Positions 27,100 to 36,602 of a DNA stretch of 64,000 bases are shown here, in pieces; the stretch's first letter is position 1, and the number at the start of each line of letters is the position of its first letter. The translations under genes were made by a program, and so were the position numbers. The notes below the pieces were generated by a model. The model made no database searches, was not told the DNA's origin, and saw only the letters and a list, made by a program, of their open reading frames with translations. Source of the stretch: Psychrobacter immobilis (lineage in GTDB: Bacteria; Pseudomonadota; Gammaproteobacteria; Pseudomonadales; Moraxellaceae). The stretch spans positions 1 to 64,000 of the forward strand of contig NZ_CAJHAD010000005.1 of the NCBI RefSeq assembly GCF_904846285.1, in the 5' to 3' direction.

Positions 27100-29319
27100 T
27101 TATAAAGAAGCAATGGCTTCGTTAAATAAAGGACTTGGACGCATGGCTTTCTCAGCTAGTTCTTCATCTGCTAGGTAGTAACCTTTTAGATCCATCGGCT
27201 TACCTTGAACTGCATTGAGCTGCTCAACGATAGCTGCTTCATTACTTTTAAGCTTTTGTGCCAGTGGTGCAAACTGTGCTTTTAGCTCGCTATCTTTGTC
27301 TTGAGCGGCCAACTCTTCTGCCCAATATTTTGCTAGATAAAAATGGCTGCCTCGGTTATCAAGCTCACCCGTTTTACGTGAAGGTGATTTGTCATTTAAT
27401 AGCAGCGTTTCAGTAGCTCTATCAAGCGTATCTGCCAATACTTTTGCTTTGGCATTGTTGTCATTTTTGGCTAAATGCTCTAAAGATTCGGTCAAGGCTA
27501 AGAACTCACCGAGAGAATCCCAACGTAGATGATTTTCTTCAAGCAACTGTTGCACATGTTTCGGTGCTGAACCACCTGCGCCGGTTTCAAACAAACCGCC
27601 GCCTTTCATTAGTGGCACAACTGACAACATTTTAGCACTGGTACCTAATTCTAAAATTGGGAACAAGTCAGTCAGATAATCACGCAAAATATTACCGGTG
27701 GCAGAAATGGTATCTAGACCACGAGCAACGCGCTCCAAGGTATAACGCATCGCACGAACCTGTGACATGATTTCAATATGTAGACCGTCGGTGTCATAAT
27801 CTTTTAAGTACATTTGCACTTTTTTGATCAGCTCGTTTTCATGTGGACGGTAAGGGTCTAACCAAAAGATAACCGGCGTATCTGATTCGCGAGCGCGGCG
27901 TACCGCAAGCTTGACCCAATCTTGGATTGGCTCGTCTTTAACCTGACACATACGCCAGATATCACCTTTCTCAACACGCTGCTCAAGCAATACTTCATTA
28001 GTTTCTTCATCAACGATACGAGCTATGCCCGAATCACTTGCTTCGAAGGTTTTATCATGTGAGCCATATTCTTCTGCTTTTTGTGCCATTAAGCCAACGT
28101 TAGGTACGGTACCCATAGTGGTTGGGTCAAAGTTGCCATGCCATTTACAGAAATTAATCATTTCTTGGTAAATACGCGCAAAGGTAGATTCAGGCATGAC
28201 TGCTTTACAGTCATATAGTTTGCCATCAGCACCCCACATTTTACCGCCGTTACGAATCATAGCAGGCATAGAAGCATCGACAATCACATCACTTGGTGAA
28301 TGAAAGTTTGTAATACCTTTTGATGAATCTACCATCGCTAGACGAGGACGATGCACTTGGCAAGCATGTAAATCACGCTCAATCTCTTCACGTAAGCTGG
28401 CTGGTAATTCGGCAATTTTTTCGTACAAACTCGCCATGCCGTTATTGACGTTGATACCTAACTCGTCAAATAATGCACCATGTTTATTAAAGGCATCTTT
28501 ATAATAGGTTTTAACCGCGTGTCCAAAGACGATAGGGTGCGAGACCTTCATCATGGTAGCTTTTACGTGTAGTGAAAATAATATACCCGCTTCACGGCAG
28601 TCTTCCATTTCACGCTCATAAAATTCAAGCAGCGCTTTTTTGCTCATAAACATCAAGTCGATGACTTCTTTATCGAGCAAGGCAATACCTGATTTGAAGA
28701 CATTAACCGTGCCGTCTTCAGCCACGCGCTCCATGCGTACGGTGCGGGCTTTATCTAAGGTAATCGATTGTTCGCCGTCATAGAAGTCGCCACTGTGCAT
28801 GTGTGAAACGTGAGTCTGTGACCATTGCTTCCATTCGCCCATAGAATGCGGGTGCTTACGGGCGTAGTTTTTAACCGCTTTTGGCGCACGGCGGTCTGAG
28901 TTACCTTCACGTATGACAGGGTTTACAGAGCTGCCTAAGCTTTTACCATAGCGGCGACGGATTTCTTCTTCTTCTTCCGTTTGTGGCTCATCTGGAAAGT
29001 TAGGAATCGCGTAGCCTTTGCTTTGTATCTCTTTAATTGCCGCTTTTAATTGCCCCACAGAGGCACTGATATTTGGCAATTTGATGATATTGGCGTTTGG
29101 ATCTTGGGTCAATTCACCAAGCGCAGCTAAGTTATTAGGAACGCGCTGCTCTTCCGTTAAATATTCTGGAAATTCAGCCAACACACGCGCGGCAACCGAG
29201 ATATCACTGGTTTCAACTTCGATGCCTGCTGTTTGGGTAAATGCTTTTACAATAGGCAAGAATGATAAGGTGGCAAGCGCTGGGGCTTCGTCAGTTTTTG
29301 TATAAATAATTTTTGACAT
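27100..29319 (-). CDS. icd: Monomeric NADP-dependent isocitrate dehydrogenase
   Basis: Oxidises isocitrate to 2-oxoglutarate and CO2 with NADP in the TCA cycle. The 739-residue length and sequence are those of the monomeric IDH-II class (Azotobacter vinelandii, Colwellia maris, Corynebacterium), unrelated in sequence order to the 416-residue dimeric type. Recognisable segments include [24 protein letters not shown] residues near 85, the [17 protein letters not shown] segment near 135 and [23 protein letters not shown] near 590. In psychrophiles such as Colwellia maris both types are encoded side by side. Here the dimeric gene next to it is a relic, so this is probably the working enzyme. Confidence 0.95.
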   Translation of the reverse strand: MSKIIYTKTDEAPALATLSFLPIVKAFTQTAGIEVETSDISVAARVLAEFPEYLTEEQRVPNNLAALGELTQDPNANIIKLPNISASVGQLKAAIKEIQSKGYAIPNFPDEPQTEEEEEIRRRYGKSLGSSVNPVIREGNSDRRAPKAVKNYARKHPHSMGEWKQWSQTHVSHMHSGDFYDGEQSITLDKARTVRMERVAEDGTVNVFKSGIALLDKEVIDLMFMSKKALLEFYEREMEDCREAGILFSLHVKATMMKVSHPIVFGHAVKTYYKDAFNKHGALFDELGINVNNGMASLYEKIAELPASLREEIERDLHACQVHRPRLAMVDSSKGITNFHSPSDVIVDASMPAMIRNGGKMWGADGKLYDCKAVMPESTFARIYQEMINFCKWHGNFDPTTMGTVPNVGLMAQKAEEYGSHDKTFEASDSGIARIVDEETNEVLLEQRVEKGDIWRMCQVKDEPIQDWVKLAVRRARESDTPVIFWLDPYRPHENELIKKVQMYLKDYDTDGLHIEIMSQVRAMRYTLERVARGLDTISATGNILRDYLTDLFPILELGTSAKMLSVVPLMKGGGLFETGAGGSAPKHVQQLLEENHLRWDSLGEFLALTESLEHLAKNDNNAKAKVLADTLDRATETLLLNDKSPSRKTGELDNRGSHFYLAKYWAEELAAQDKDSELKAQFAPLAQKLKSNEAAIVEQLNAVQGKPMDLKGYYLADEELAEKAMRPSPLFNEAIASL

Positions 29320-30222
29320 GTTAGTAGAGTATTCCTTGTTGTCATTAATGAGGTCAATAAAGCTGAAATATCATTTAATAGCTCTATACAGCCTTCATAC
29401 AATAATGGGCTACGGGTCTAGTTCAAATACATCAAGTGTCGTCGTTTATCGCCATTCTAGAGTGTCAAGATTGCTAGAAAAATCTTTCATAAGCAGTGAC
29501 TGACCTTTCTTAGGTTGGCCTTTCTTAAAAAGTCGCTGTAGCAAGCATGTATTTTATTAAAGGTCATTATTTAAAGGTCATCTTGACCATTTACTTCAAA
29601 GCTCTCAGACTAAAATGGTCTGAGAATGTATGACTGACACCATATTATAGTCGATCCACTATAAATTCGATATGATGTCAATCTTGTACATTGAACTAAG
29701 TATACTATTTTCGCTCATATCCTATGTATCTGAATTATATTAAGCTAGTAATAACCTTATTCTACCAGTCATCAGCCTCGATATCATCCTTTGCAGACAA
29801 TTTGCACGCTTTTAATACTATTTTCTGCACTCATAGGCGTATTTCTCAAATACAGAGCTTGTTAAAGTATTAATTCTCTCAAAAGTAATTCCTTTCTTTA
29901 AAAGTAGCTCTTTAATATAGCTATTTCTCTAGCGTTCACCGTATTGCATAGTCTAACCTGGGCCTTAATCTGAATCTAAACTATAAAAATAAGATAACGC
30001 TTCAGAAACGAGTCAGTTAAGTTCTCTACACCTCTGTCGATATCGTTGTCGATGGTTTTTTTATGTTCCCTTTTTAAACTGTTTAGCTAAAGATATTTTA
30101 TTTTACTTATCAGGTAAATTCATAAGTTTTTGCAAATTATGACAGTAAAGTTGTGATTATTTGATAGGCTAAACGTTAAAGAAAAACAATCTAAAAACCA
30201 GTATGGTGATAGTGTGGCAATT
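29320..30222. other. Long divergent intergenic region with two nested hairpins
   Basis: About 900 bases without a supportable gene. Two structures stand out. At 29585-29624, GACCATTT can pair with AAATGGTC (29613-29620), or CTCAGAC (29604-29610) can pair with GTCTGAG (29618-29624), a mutually exclusive choice. At 29635-29680, an 11-bp outer stem with one mismatch encloses a 6-bp inner stem (TATAGT with ACTATA). Both lie in the upstream region of icd and of the COG3146 gene. Confidence 0.5.
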
Positions 30223-31566
30223 ATGAATGTACAATATGCGTTACTCAGCGATAGCAGTTGGCAGCATTTGACCAATTGGCAAACGCCAGATACGCCTTTT
30301 ATGTCGTTTGAGTTTTGGCAAGCATTGAGTGATACGGGCGCAATCGGCGAAAAAGCAGGTTGGTTGCCGATTTATATCTTAATCCATCGCTCAAACGATA
30401 TAGCTAATGATGTAACTGAAGAAGCATTATCTTCGGCAAAGCTATCTGCAGAACAAATAGGTCAACCGATTGCCGTCATGCCCGTTTTTATTAAAGGTCA
30501 TCATCAAGGCGAGTTTGTCTTTGACCATGCATGGGCACAAGCTTATGCGCAGTATGGCCTTGATTACTATCCGCGTTTGGTGACTAGCGCGCCTTATACG
30601 CCAGTGACCGGCGAGCGTTTATGGCTAGCGGAGGGTGAGGCGCTAGATGCTGATATTTTAAAGGTAGCTATCGCAGGGGTTGACGATATCGCTCAGCAAG
30701 TAGGGGCCTCTGGTTGGCATGGGTTGTTTGTCACGTCTGAGATGGCCGCTATCGCCAATACAGTGCTGCCGACCGATATCGATATAGAAAAGGCGCTTAA
30801 CAGTCAAGCAAATGGCGATGAGGCAAAACCGATTGAATTACCGATATTAGAGCGCCAAGGCTGTCAGTTTTTATGGCAAAATAAAAACATCGGTCAAAAT
30901 AATGAACCATTTGCAGACTTTGAGGCATTTTTGGCAACACTCAGAGCCAAAAAACGTAAAACCATCCGTGCTGAAAGACGTAAAGTCGCTGAGCAAGGTA
31001 TTATATGCCAGCGCAAATGCGGCGCTGCTATCACTGAAAAAGATTGGAAAACGTTTTATCATTGTTATGTGATGACATACGCCGTACGAGGGCAGCAGCC
31101 TTATTTAACGTTAGATTTTTTCAAGAAATTAGCTGCTAGCATGCCTGAGCATTTGATGCTGGCGCAAGCGTTTGATACCAATGCTGATATTATCGCTAGT
31201 AGTTTGTTTTTATACGATAAGCCTGAGAGTAAAAACGCGACGCTTTACGGTCGTTATTGGGGCGCGCTTGGTGAGTATGATAGCCTGCACTTTGAGCTGT
31301 GTTATTATCAAGGTATCGAGTTCGCTATCGAGCAAGGCTTGACGTATTTTGACCCAGGCACCCAAGGTGAGCATAAGCTGATTCGAGGTTTTGTTCCGAC
31401 CAAGACTCACTCATTGCACCGTATTTATGATGGGCGCTTTGTTCCAGCGATTAGTGATTTTTGTGCCAAAGATCGCATGCATATGGCGCAATATCGAGAG
31501 CAAGCATTTGAAGCCTTGCCATTTAATATTGATAATATGCCGACGTTTGATAGTACTGATGTTTGA
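30223..31566 (+). CDS. COG3146 (DUF482) GNAT/FemAB-like acyltransferase
   Basis: A 447-residue cytoplasmic protein of the DUF482/COG3146 family, predicted N-acyltransferases with a duplicated GNAT fold, related to FemAB enzymes that add amino acids to peptidoglycan. Typical segments are GEFVFDHAWAQAYAQYGLDYYPR, SAPYTPVTGERL, the KKRKTIRAERRKV basic stretch, and FDPGTQGEHKLIRGF near residue 385. The substrate is not known. An in-frame GTG at 30214 is an alternative start; neither has a good ribosome site. It is followed after 77 bases by ubiC on the same strand; a functional link is not established. Confidence 0.83.
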   Translation: MNVQYALLSDSSWQHLTNWQTPDTPFMSFEFWQALSDTGAIGEKAGWLPIYILIHRSNDIANDVTEEALSSAKLSAEQIGQPIAVMPVFIKGHHQGEFVFDHAWAQAYAQYGLDYYPRLVTSAPYTPVTGERLWLAEGEALDADILKVAIAGVDDIAQQVGASGWHGLFVTSEMAAIANTVLPTDIDIEKALNSQANGDEAKPIELPILERQGCQFLWQNKNIGQNNEPFADFEAFLATLRAKKRKTIRAERRKVAEQGIICQRKCGAAITEKDWKTFYHCYVMTYAVRGQQPYLTLDFFKKLAASMPEHLMLAQAFDTNADIIASSLFLYDKPESKNATLYGRYWGALGEYDSLHFELCYYQGIEFAIEQGLTYFDPGTQGEHKLIRGFVPTKTHSLHRIYDGRFVPAISDFCAKDRMHMAQYREQAFEALPFNIDNMPTFDSTDV

Positions 31567-31643
31567 TAGCACTGATTAATATTTGATTTATTACTTCCTG
31601 CTTAGCAATTTTCCATTTAATAACTTCCTATCAGCCGTAAACT

Positions 31644-32144
31644 ATGACCTCTAATCTCTGTTGTTCTGACCCGTTATCGCCTCCCATTGAGCTATTAGAT
31701 TTTCTCAATACCGAAGGTTCTCTTACTGCCATGCTCGAGGTAAAAGCAGGGCAGCCGTTACGTGTCGAGCGTAGCTTTGAGGGTTATCGGTTATTATCTT
31801 TGGCACAAAAAAAGCAATTGGGCATGCAAGGTACAGCTCTAAACCGTCCATTACTAGCGTGGGTACGCGAAGCGCAGTTATATGGCAATAATGTACAGCC
31901 GTGGGTGCAAGCACAAAGTATATTTCCCTTAGCAAGTTTAAAGGGGCGCGCCCGCCGTTTACAGCAGTTAAAAAGTACGCCGATTGGCTATGTGTTATTT
32001 AAGCGCAGTCGCACCTTGCCCAATCAGCGTTCTATCCAAAAAACCGCAGATGGTTGGCAACGGCAGACACTTTATGATTGGTATGGTCGTAACATACTTA
32101 TCAGTGAAACTTTTTTAGCGGCGTTTTTGTCTAGTGCTACTTAA
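31644..32144 (+). CDS. ubiC: Chorismate pyruvate-lyase
   Basis: Converts chorismate to 4-hydroxybenzoate and pyruvate, the first committed step of ubiquinone synthesis. The 166 residues match the length of E. coli UbiC (165). Family features in order: LLDFLNTEGSLTAML near the N-terminus, WVREAQLYG with the active-site Arg region, PWVQAQSIFP, TPIGYVLF, and the C-terminal YGRNILISETFL ending in the conserved Glu. The usual partner ubiA is not next to it in this window. The start is taken as the first ATG; the ribosome site is weak. Confidence 0.88.
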   Translation: MTSNLCCSDPLSPPIELLDFLNTEGSLTAMLEVKAGQPLRVERSFEGYRLLSLAQKKQLGMQGTALNRPLLAWVREAQLYGNNVQPWVQAQSIFPLASLKGRARRLQQLKSTPIGYVLFKRSRTLPNQRSIQKTADGWQRQTLYDWYGRNILISETFLAAFLSSAT

Positions 32145-32184
32145 TGTCGATGCATGCATTAACTAATGTATCAATAAATAAAAC

Positions 32185-32210
32185 AGTCACCTTAAAGTGG
32201 CTATTTTTTT
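32185..32210 (+). terminator. Terminator of ubiC
   Basis: AGTCAC (32185-32190) pairs with GTGGCT (32197-32202) with one wobble, followed by seven Ts at 32204-32210. Confidence 0.7.
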
Positions 32211-32385
32211 ATGGGCGATAAATAATTGTTTGACTAACAAATCAGCTAAGACTTAGAAGTAAGAAAGATAAAACAATGATTTCATTGCGCATTTATTTCT
32301 CTGATAGCATCATTTAAATCCTTCAGCTTACAGTGAGGTTTTTTTGCGCTCATGGCACAAAGTTTCATGCTACACTTAATCTGTA

Positions 32386-32423
32386 GCGATGATATCGATG
32401 CCTACTAGCATCGAATTTATCGC
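32386..32423 (+). promoter_or_regulatory. Possible leader hairpin upstream of glyA
   Basis: TCGATGC (32395-32401) pairs with GCATCGA (32408-32414) around a 6-base loop. Past an internal loop, GCGAT (32386-32390) pairs with ATCGC (32419-32423). It ends about 120 bases before the glyA start and has no T run, so it is not a terminator. It could be a leader structure or an operator. It does not match a glycine riboswitch. Confidence 0.35.
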
Positions 32424-32544
32424 CAATTTGGACAAGTTAATAACAGGTTCATTGCCTTTGCTTGCCCATTTTCACCTCCTTTTATTACTCGCCTCTTTTC
32501 AATGAGCACTACCATTAACGATAGCCACTACCTAGGACATCACT

Positions 32545-33801
32545 ATGTTTAAAGATATTTCTATCAAAGAATTTGATCCAGTACTTGCTGAAGCCATGGC
32601 CGCTGAAAGCGTTCGTCAAGAAAACCACATTGAGCTTATCGCTTCAGAAAACTACTGCTCACAAGCAGTGATGGAAGCACAAGGCACCGACCTGACCAAT
32701 AAATACGCTGAAGGTTATCCTGGCAAGCGTTATTATGGTGGCTGTGAGCATGTTGACGTCGTTGAGCAATTAGCAATCGACCGTGCAAAAGAATTGTTTG
32801 GTGCAGAATATGTGAACGTACAACCGCATTCTGGTAGCCAAGCAAACTCTGCTGTTTTCTTAGCATTATTAGAAGCCAATGATACCATCCTTGGCATGAG
32901 CTTAGATGCGGGTGGTCACTTGACGCATGGCGCACATATCAACTTCTCAGGCCTGAACTACAACGCGGTACAGTATGGCTTGGTTGAAGAAACGGGTCTT
33001 ATCGATTATGACGAAGTTGAGCGTTTGGCAAAAGAGCACAAGCCTAAAATGATTATTGCGGGTTTCTCAGCCTATTCACAAGTAGTAGATTGGGCACGTT
33101 TCCGCGAAATCGCTGACGAAGTAGGTGCTTATTTACTAGTCGATATGGCTCATGTAGCTGGTCTGGTCGCTGCTGGCGTTTATCCAAGCCCAGTACCATT
33201 TGCGGATGTGGTGACTACTACCACGCATAAAACCTTACGTGGCCCACGTTCAGGTATGATTCTTGCTCGTGATGAGAAGCTTACCAAAAAATTAAACTCA
33301 GCGGTATTCCCAGGCAACCAAGGTGGTCCTTTAATGCACGTTATCGCTGCCAAAGCGGTATCATTCAAAGAAGCATTAGAAGATGACTTTAAAACCTATC
33401 AGCAGCAAGTGGTCAAAAATGCGCAAGCGATGGCGAAAGTTATCATTGACCGTGGCTATGAAATCATCTCTGGTGGCACTGAAAATCATCTCATGCTAAT
33501 CAGTCTAGTGAAGCAAGAAATGACTGGTAAAGAAGCGGATAAGTGGTTGGGTGATGCGCACATTACGGTCAATAAAAACGCCGTTCCAAATGATCCAAAA
33601 TCTCCATTTGTGACCTCTGGTATTCGTATCGGCACACCAGCGATTACCACGCGCGGCTTTAATGAAGCACAAGCGGGTGAGTTGGCAGGTTGGATTTGTG
33701 ACGTGCTGGACAGCCGTGGTGATGAAAAGGTTACTGCTGAAGTACGTGGTAAAGTGGAAGCTATCTGTAAAGAGCTACCTGTTTATGCTAAAAATCATTA
33801 A
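32545..33801 (+). CDS. glyA: Serine hydroxymethyltransferase
   Basis: PLP enzyme that interconverts serine and glycine and supplies methylene-tetrahydrofolate. The 418 residues are near the standard length. The PLP-binding Lys is residue 229 in [14 protein letters not shown]. Other family segments are [11 protein letters not shown] near residue 30, [20 protein letters not shown] near 55 and [15 protein letters not shown] near 350. It is a single gene with its own leader of about 340 bases after the ubiC terminator. Confidence 0.97.
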   Translation: MFKDISIKEFDPVLAEAMAAESVRQENHIELIASENYCSQAVMEAQGTDLTNKYAEGYPGKRYYGGCEHVDVVEQLAIDRAKELFGAEYVNVQPHSGSQANSAVFLALLEANDTILGMSLDAGGHLTHGAHINFSGLNYNAVQYGLVEETGLIDYDEVERLAKEHKPKMIIAGFSAYSQVVDWARFREIADEVGAYLLVDMAHVAGLVAAGVYPSPVPFADVVTTTTHKTLRGPRSGMILARDEKLTKKLNSAVFPGNQGGPLMHVIAAKAVSFKEALEDDFKTYQQQVVKNAQAMAKVIIDRGYEIISGGTENHLMLISLVKQEMTGKEADKWLGDAHITVNKNAVPNDPKSPFVTSGIRIGTPAITTRGFNEAQAGELAGWICDVLDSRGDEKVTAEVRGKVEAICKELPVYAKNH

Positions 33802-33834
33802 GCTTTAATTAAGACCTTTTAAAAGTTAGATATA

Positions 33835-33870
33835 AAAAAACCGCTTAGCTTTTGCTAGGCGGTTTTTTAT
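33835..33870. terminator. Bidirectional terminator glyA / gltS
   Basis: A 15-bp stem with one wobble (33835-33849 with 33854-33868) flanked by A and T runs, between two convergent genes. Confidence 0.88.
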
Positions 33871-33911
33871 TTCATGAATTATTTTTAATCTAACGACATT
33901 GCATCAATAGC

Positions 33912-35183
33912 TTAAAACGGTATCTTCGTAAATATCTGCAAGATAGTCGCGTTAACGATATCGACAAAGAAAGCACCAACCATCGGTACAATCAAAAATG
34001 CTTTAGGTGATGGTAAATAGCGATCGGTCACTGCCTGCATATTGGCGATAGCCGTTGGCGTTGCGCCCATACCAAAACCCGAATGTCCCGCTGCCAATAC
34101 CGCCGCATCATAATCTTTGCCCATGATTCTAAAGGTGACAAAATAAGCATAACCAATCATGACGGCAGTTTGTACGAGTAAGATTATCAATACCGGTCCC
34201 GCCAAATCTGTCAACTCCCACAGTTTTAGGGATAACAGCGCCATGGCTAAAAATAGGCTTAACGAAGCATTACCAATCACATCGATAGCACGGTCGAACA
34301 TATCAAAATTAAACACCATGGTCAGCGCATTACGGATAATAACACCGCCTGCTAATGCCCAAACGAAGGTGGGCAGCTCAAATGCGGTGCCCTGTGCAAC
34401 GATGGTCATCAAATCGGCAAATGCTAAAGCGCCTGCAAACAATGCCAAACTTTCGATAGTAGAAGAGGCAGTAATCAGACGAATGTTATCAGGCTTCTCA
34501 AACATCTCTTCATGTCTATGATCGTCATCTTCGGTATGTTTGGTACTGTATAACGATTGCTTACCAGCCAGTTTTTCCACCTCGCTTGGATTTGGATTGA
34601 CAGGTGTTGGTTTAAGTCCCATTTTATTGATCAATCGACGTGCAACAGGGCCACCAACCAAGCCACCTGCAACCAAACCATAAGTAGCAACGGCAATACC
34701 GAGGGTGGTGGCACCAACCACACCATACTGTTCTTCTAACACAACACCCCATGCACCAGCCGTTCCGTGCCCGCCTGTTAGAGCGATTGAACCTGTGACC
34801 AAGCCGAGCAGAGGATCAAGTCCAAGTGCACTTGCCATTGCTACGCCAACCACATCCTGCAAGATAATAAAAACGGAGACGACAATGGTGAAAATAAGTA
34901 ATGGTGAGCCACCAGCTTTCAGGCGTCCAAAATCTGCACTCAGACCAATGGATGCAAAAAACATCAGCATGGTCGCAGTTTGTAACGCTTGATTGAAGCT
35001 AAAGGTATAACCCCATATTAAATTAAGAGCATATACAATCGCAGCAGCAACCAGGCCGCCTGCGACAGGCTCTGGAATATTAAAGTCTTCTAAGAACTTG
35101 ATCTTCTTGACCAAGAAGCGTCCAAGCAAAAGTACCAGTGTGGCTAATATCAGGGTGTAATAGCCGTTTAGGGTGATTTCCAT
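33912..35183 (-). CDS. gltS: Sodium/glutamate symporter
   Basis: An inner-membrane Na+-coupled glutamate carrier of the ESS family, 423 residues. Two inverted halves of hydrophobic segments surround a hydrophilic loop at about 190-235 (rich in His/Asp/Glu). The conserved glycine-rich re-entrant motifs are SIALTGGHGTAGAWG near residue 132 and GHSGFGMGATPTAIANM near 370. This is the third glutamate or polar amino-acid uptake route in the window, beside gltIJKL and the ABC cluster at 39-45 kb. Its start is preceded by AAAGGATTAACAT. Confidence 0.95.
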   Translation of the reverse strand: MEITLNGYYTLILATLVLLLGRFLVKKIKFLEDFNIPEPVAGGLVAAAIVYALNLIWGYTFSFNQALQTATMLMFFASIGLSADFGRLKAGGSPLLIFTIVVSVFIILQDVVGVAMASALGLDPLLGLVTGSIALTGGHGTAGAWGVVLEEQYGVVGATTLGIAVATYGLVAGGLVGGPVARRLINKMGLKPTPVNPNPSEVEKLAGKQSLYSTKHTEDDDHRHEEMFEKPDNIRLITASSTIESLALFAGALAFADLMTIVAQGTAFELPTFVWALAGGVIIRNALTMVFNFDMFDRAIDVIGNASLSLFLAMALLSLKLWELTDLAGPVLIILLVQTAVMIGYAYFVTFRIMGKDYDAAVLAAGHSGFGMGATPTAIANMQAVTDRYLPSPKAFLIVPMVGAFFVDIVNATILQIFTKIPF

Positions 35184-35214
35184 ATGTTAATCCTTTATAT
35201 AAATATAAATTAAC

Positions 35215-35252
35215 CTGAATTCGGGATAAATCTGTTTTTATCTCGAATTCAG
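35215..35252 (-). terminator. Hairpin between the RNase/barstar operon and gltS
   Basis: A 16-bp stem with one wobble (35215-35230 with 35237-35252) and a 6-base loop. It lies just after the barstar gene stop on the minus strand and is followed by TTAATTTATATTTATA. It may terminate the RNase operon, or act as a leader hairpin for gltS, whose start is about 30 bases further on. Confidence 0.55.
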
Positions 35253-35261
35253 ATTCTTATC

Positions 35262-35654
35262 TTATGGGCGACTCAAAGAATCGTCGGACGCCACAATAAT
35301 CCAAAGTTGCGGTTTGCCAAAATCTTTATAGGCGTCTTCAATGATGCTCTTAAAGACATTAAAGTCCTCAGTGTTGATTTTTTCTACCTTATTTAAGTAA
35401 AGCGTGAAATCTGTGATATCACTGTCGGTCAAACAATCCCAAGCGCTGTCCCAATTATGGGCAAAATAGCTCGGGAAATTGGCGGCTTTTGCTAAGCTTT
35501 TCAACAAACTTTCTTTATCTAAAACATCGCCAATTGGAATGTTAATCGCGTGCTCAGGAATGCTGTTAATAAGCGCTTCATCTTTTTGGACAATGCCATT
35601 TTGATTGTTTTTGATAATGCTGTTTTTATTTACATAGTAAATCGCTTGGCTCAT
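35262..35654 (-). CDS. Barstar-like ribonuclease inhibitor
   Basis: A 130-residue cytoplasmic barstar-family protein (barstar has 90). After an N-terminal extension of about 35 residues it has the family core. FPSYFAHNWDSAWDCLTD (residues 60-77) corresponds to LPEYYGENLDALWDCLTG of barstar; Asp69 and Asp73 match Asp35 and Asp39, which block the RNase active site. The C-terminal strand is QLWIIVAS. Its ATG comes one base after the TGA stop of the upstream RNase gene, so the two are translationally coupled, as expected for an enzyme-inhibitor pair. Inhibition of that partner is inferred, not shown. Confidence 0.88.
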   Translation of the reverse strand: MSQAIYYVNKNSIIKNNQNGIVQKDEALINSIPEHAINIPIGDVLDKESLLKSLAKAANFPSYFAHNWDSAWDCLTDSDITDFTLYLNKVEKINTEDFNVFKSIIEDAYKDFGKPQLWIIVASDDSLSRP

Positions 35655-35655
35655 A

Positions 35656-36426
35656 TCAGTTCACCTGCAATTGTCGAAAGCTATCGTAATGGTCAACGGT
35701 CAAATAATAGATGGTTGGTGGATGACCGCCGGTAACAATACGCCGTGCGCCGCGATGAGAAACGCCGGGCGTAGGCACGGTATATTCCTGATAATAGCCT
35801 TGCGACTGGGCAGGTAGCTTGCCTTCACGATTATAAAAGGTTGTGCCATCTTTATCAGGGTAAGGAAATGGCCCGCCTTGTTGAATCAGCGCCAGCGTCT
35901 TATCTATTTGCGCATCACCTGTGATAGCTACTGTACTAGAGCTAGTGGTTTTAGATACCGTCTGCGATATAGAAGTTGCTGGCGTGCTATCTGCAAATAA
36001 ACTGGATTTTAAATCCCCAAAGAAAAAAACCGCCACAGCAATAAGGGCGATTAAACTCAATAAGGTAGAGAAACCGTTTTTCTTGTTTTGGCTGCCATGA
36101 GTATTTTTATGCCGATTGCTTTTCTGATGAGCGTTTCGATTGTTTTTGCGTTGAGCATTATCTACGTTGTGTTGTGCTGAATTAGTCACTGAATTTTTTG
36201 AATCGACAGTTTCTAAGATACTCAATTCATTAGAGGTGACTTCAGTCGCACGCAACTGATTTTTTTCATTACGCTGACTGTTAAAATAGACGCGTTGACC
36301 CTCGATTATAGGCTGCGATAAGCGCACGGTGCTGATATGAAAGAAGACATCTTCACTTTGATTGTCTACCTCAATAAAGCCATAGCCTTTATCGGCATTC
36401 CAGTGTTTAATCTTGCCACTTTGCAT
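35656..36426 (-). CDS. Cold-shock domain / transmembrane / RNase Sa-like fusion protein
   Basis: A 256-residue three-part protein. Residues 1-65 are a cold-shock domain with RNP1 KGYGFIEV (13-20) and RNP2 DVFFHIS (26-32), both intact. Residues 90-117 are strongly basic, followed by one transmembrane helix at 119-136; by the positive-inside rule the N-terminus is cytoplasmic and the C-terminus periplasmic. Residues 171-256 are a guanyl-specific ribonuclease (N1/T1, RNase Sa) domain. GGPFPY, FYNREGKLP, YYQEYTVPTPG, RGARRIVTGG and DHYDSF are all present. Glu214, Arg225, Arg229 and His246 match RNase Sa Glu54, Arg65, Arg69 and His85. A barstar-like inhibitor gene follows one base later. I know of no described system with this arrangement. 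Confidence 0.87.
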   Translation of the reverse strand: MQSGKIKHWNADKGYGFIEVDNQSEDVFFHISTVRLSQPIIEGQRVYFNSQRNEKNQLRATEVTSNELSILETVDSKNSVTNSAQHNVDNAQRKNNRNAHQKSNRHKNTHGSQNKKNGFSTLLSLIALIAVAVFFFGDLKSSLFADSTPATSISQTVSKTTSSSTVAITGDAQIDKTLALIQQGGPFPYPDKDGTTFYNREGKLPAQSQGYYQEYTVPTPGVSHRGARRIVTGGHPPTIYYLTVDHYDSFRQLQVN

Positions 36427-36505
36427 GGGCGCGGCTTCCTATAGCGGGGTTCTTATTCGGCAAAATAATTTTTATATGTCATATATAGCATATTTATCAA
36501 TAATA

Positions 36506-36537
36506 AAAAAACGCCAGCAATGAAGCTGACGTTTTTT
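36506..36537 (-). terminator. Terminator of proA
   Basis: A 13-position stem with one mismatch (36506-36518 with 36525-36537) with A and T runs on both sides. It lies between the proA stop and the start of the RNase fusion gene, so the latter probably has its own promoter in the short gap at 36427-36505. Confidence 0.75.
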
Positions 36538-36602
36538 ATTGATTATACTTGAATTGGGTCATAAATTATAGGGAGGAAATAATACGCTAGGTAGGTACTG
36601 AG

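Noticed and set aside
29318..29503. A 61-codon frame in the long spacer after the icd start
   Set aside because: No ribosome site or homology; ordinary chance frame in AT-rich DNA.
32386..32423. Considered a glycine riboswitch upstream of glyA
   Set aside because: The region lacks the tandem aptamer layout and conserved cores of that class.
35262..36426. Considered a classical plasmid-type toxin-antitoxin module or phage-borne cassette
   Set aside because: The toxin-like gene comes first and is membrane-anchored, and no integrase, transposase or repeat borders it; neighbours are core genes.
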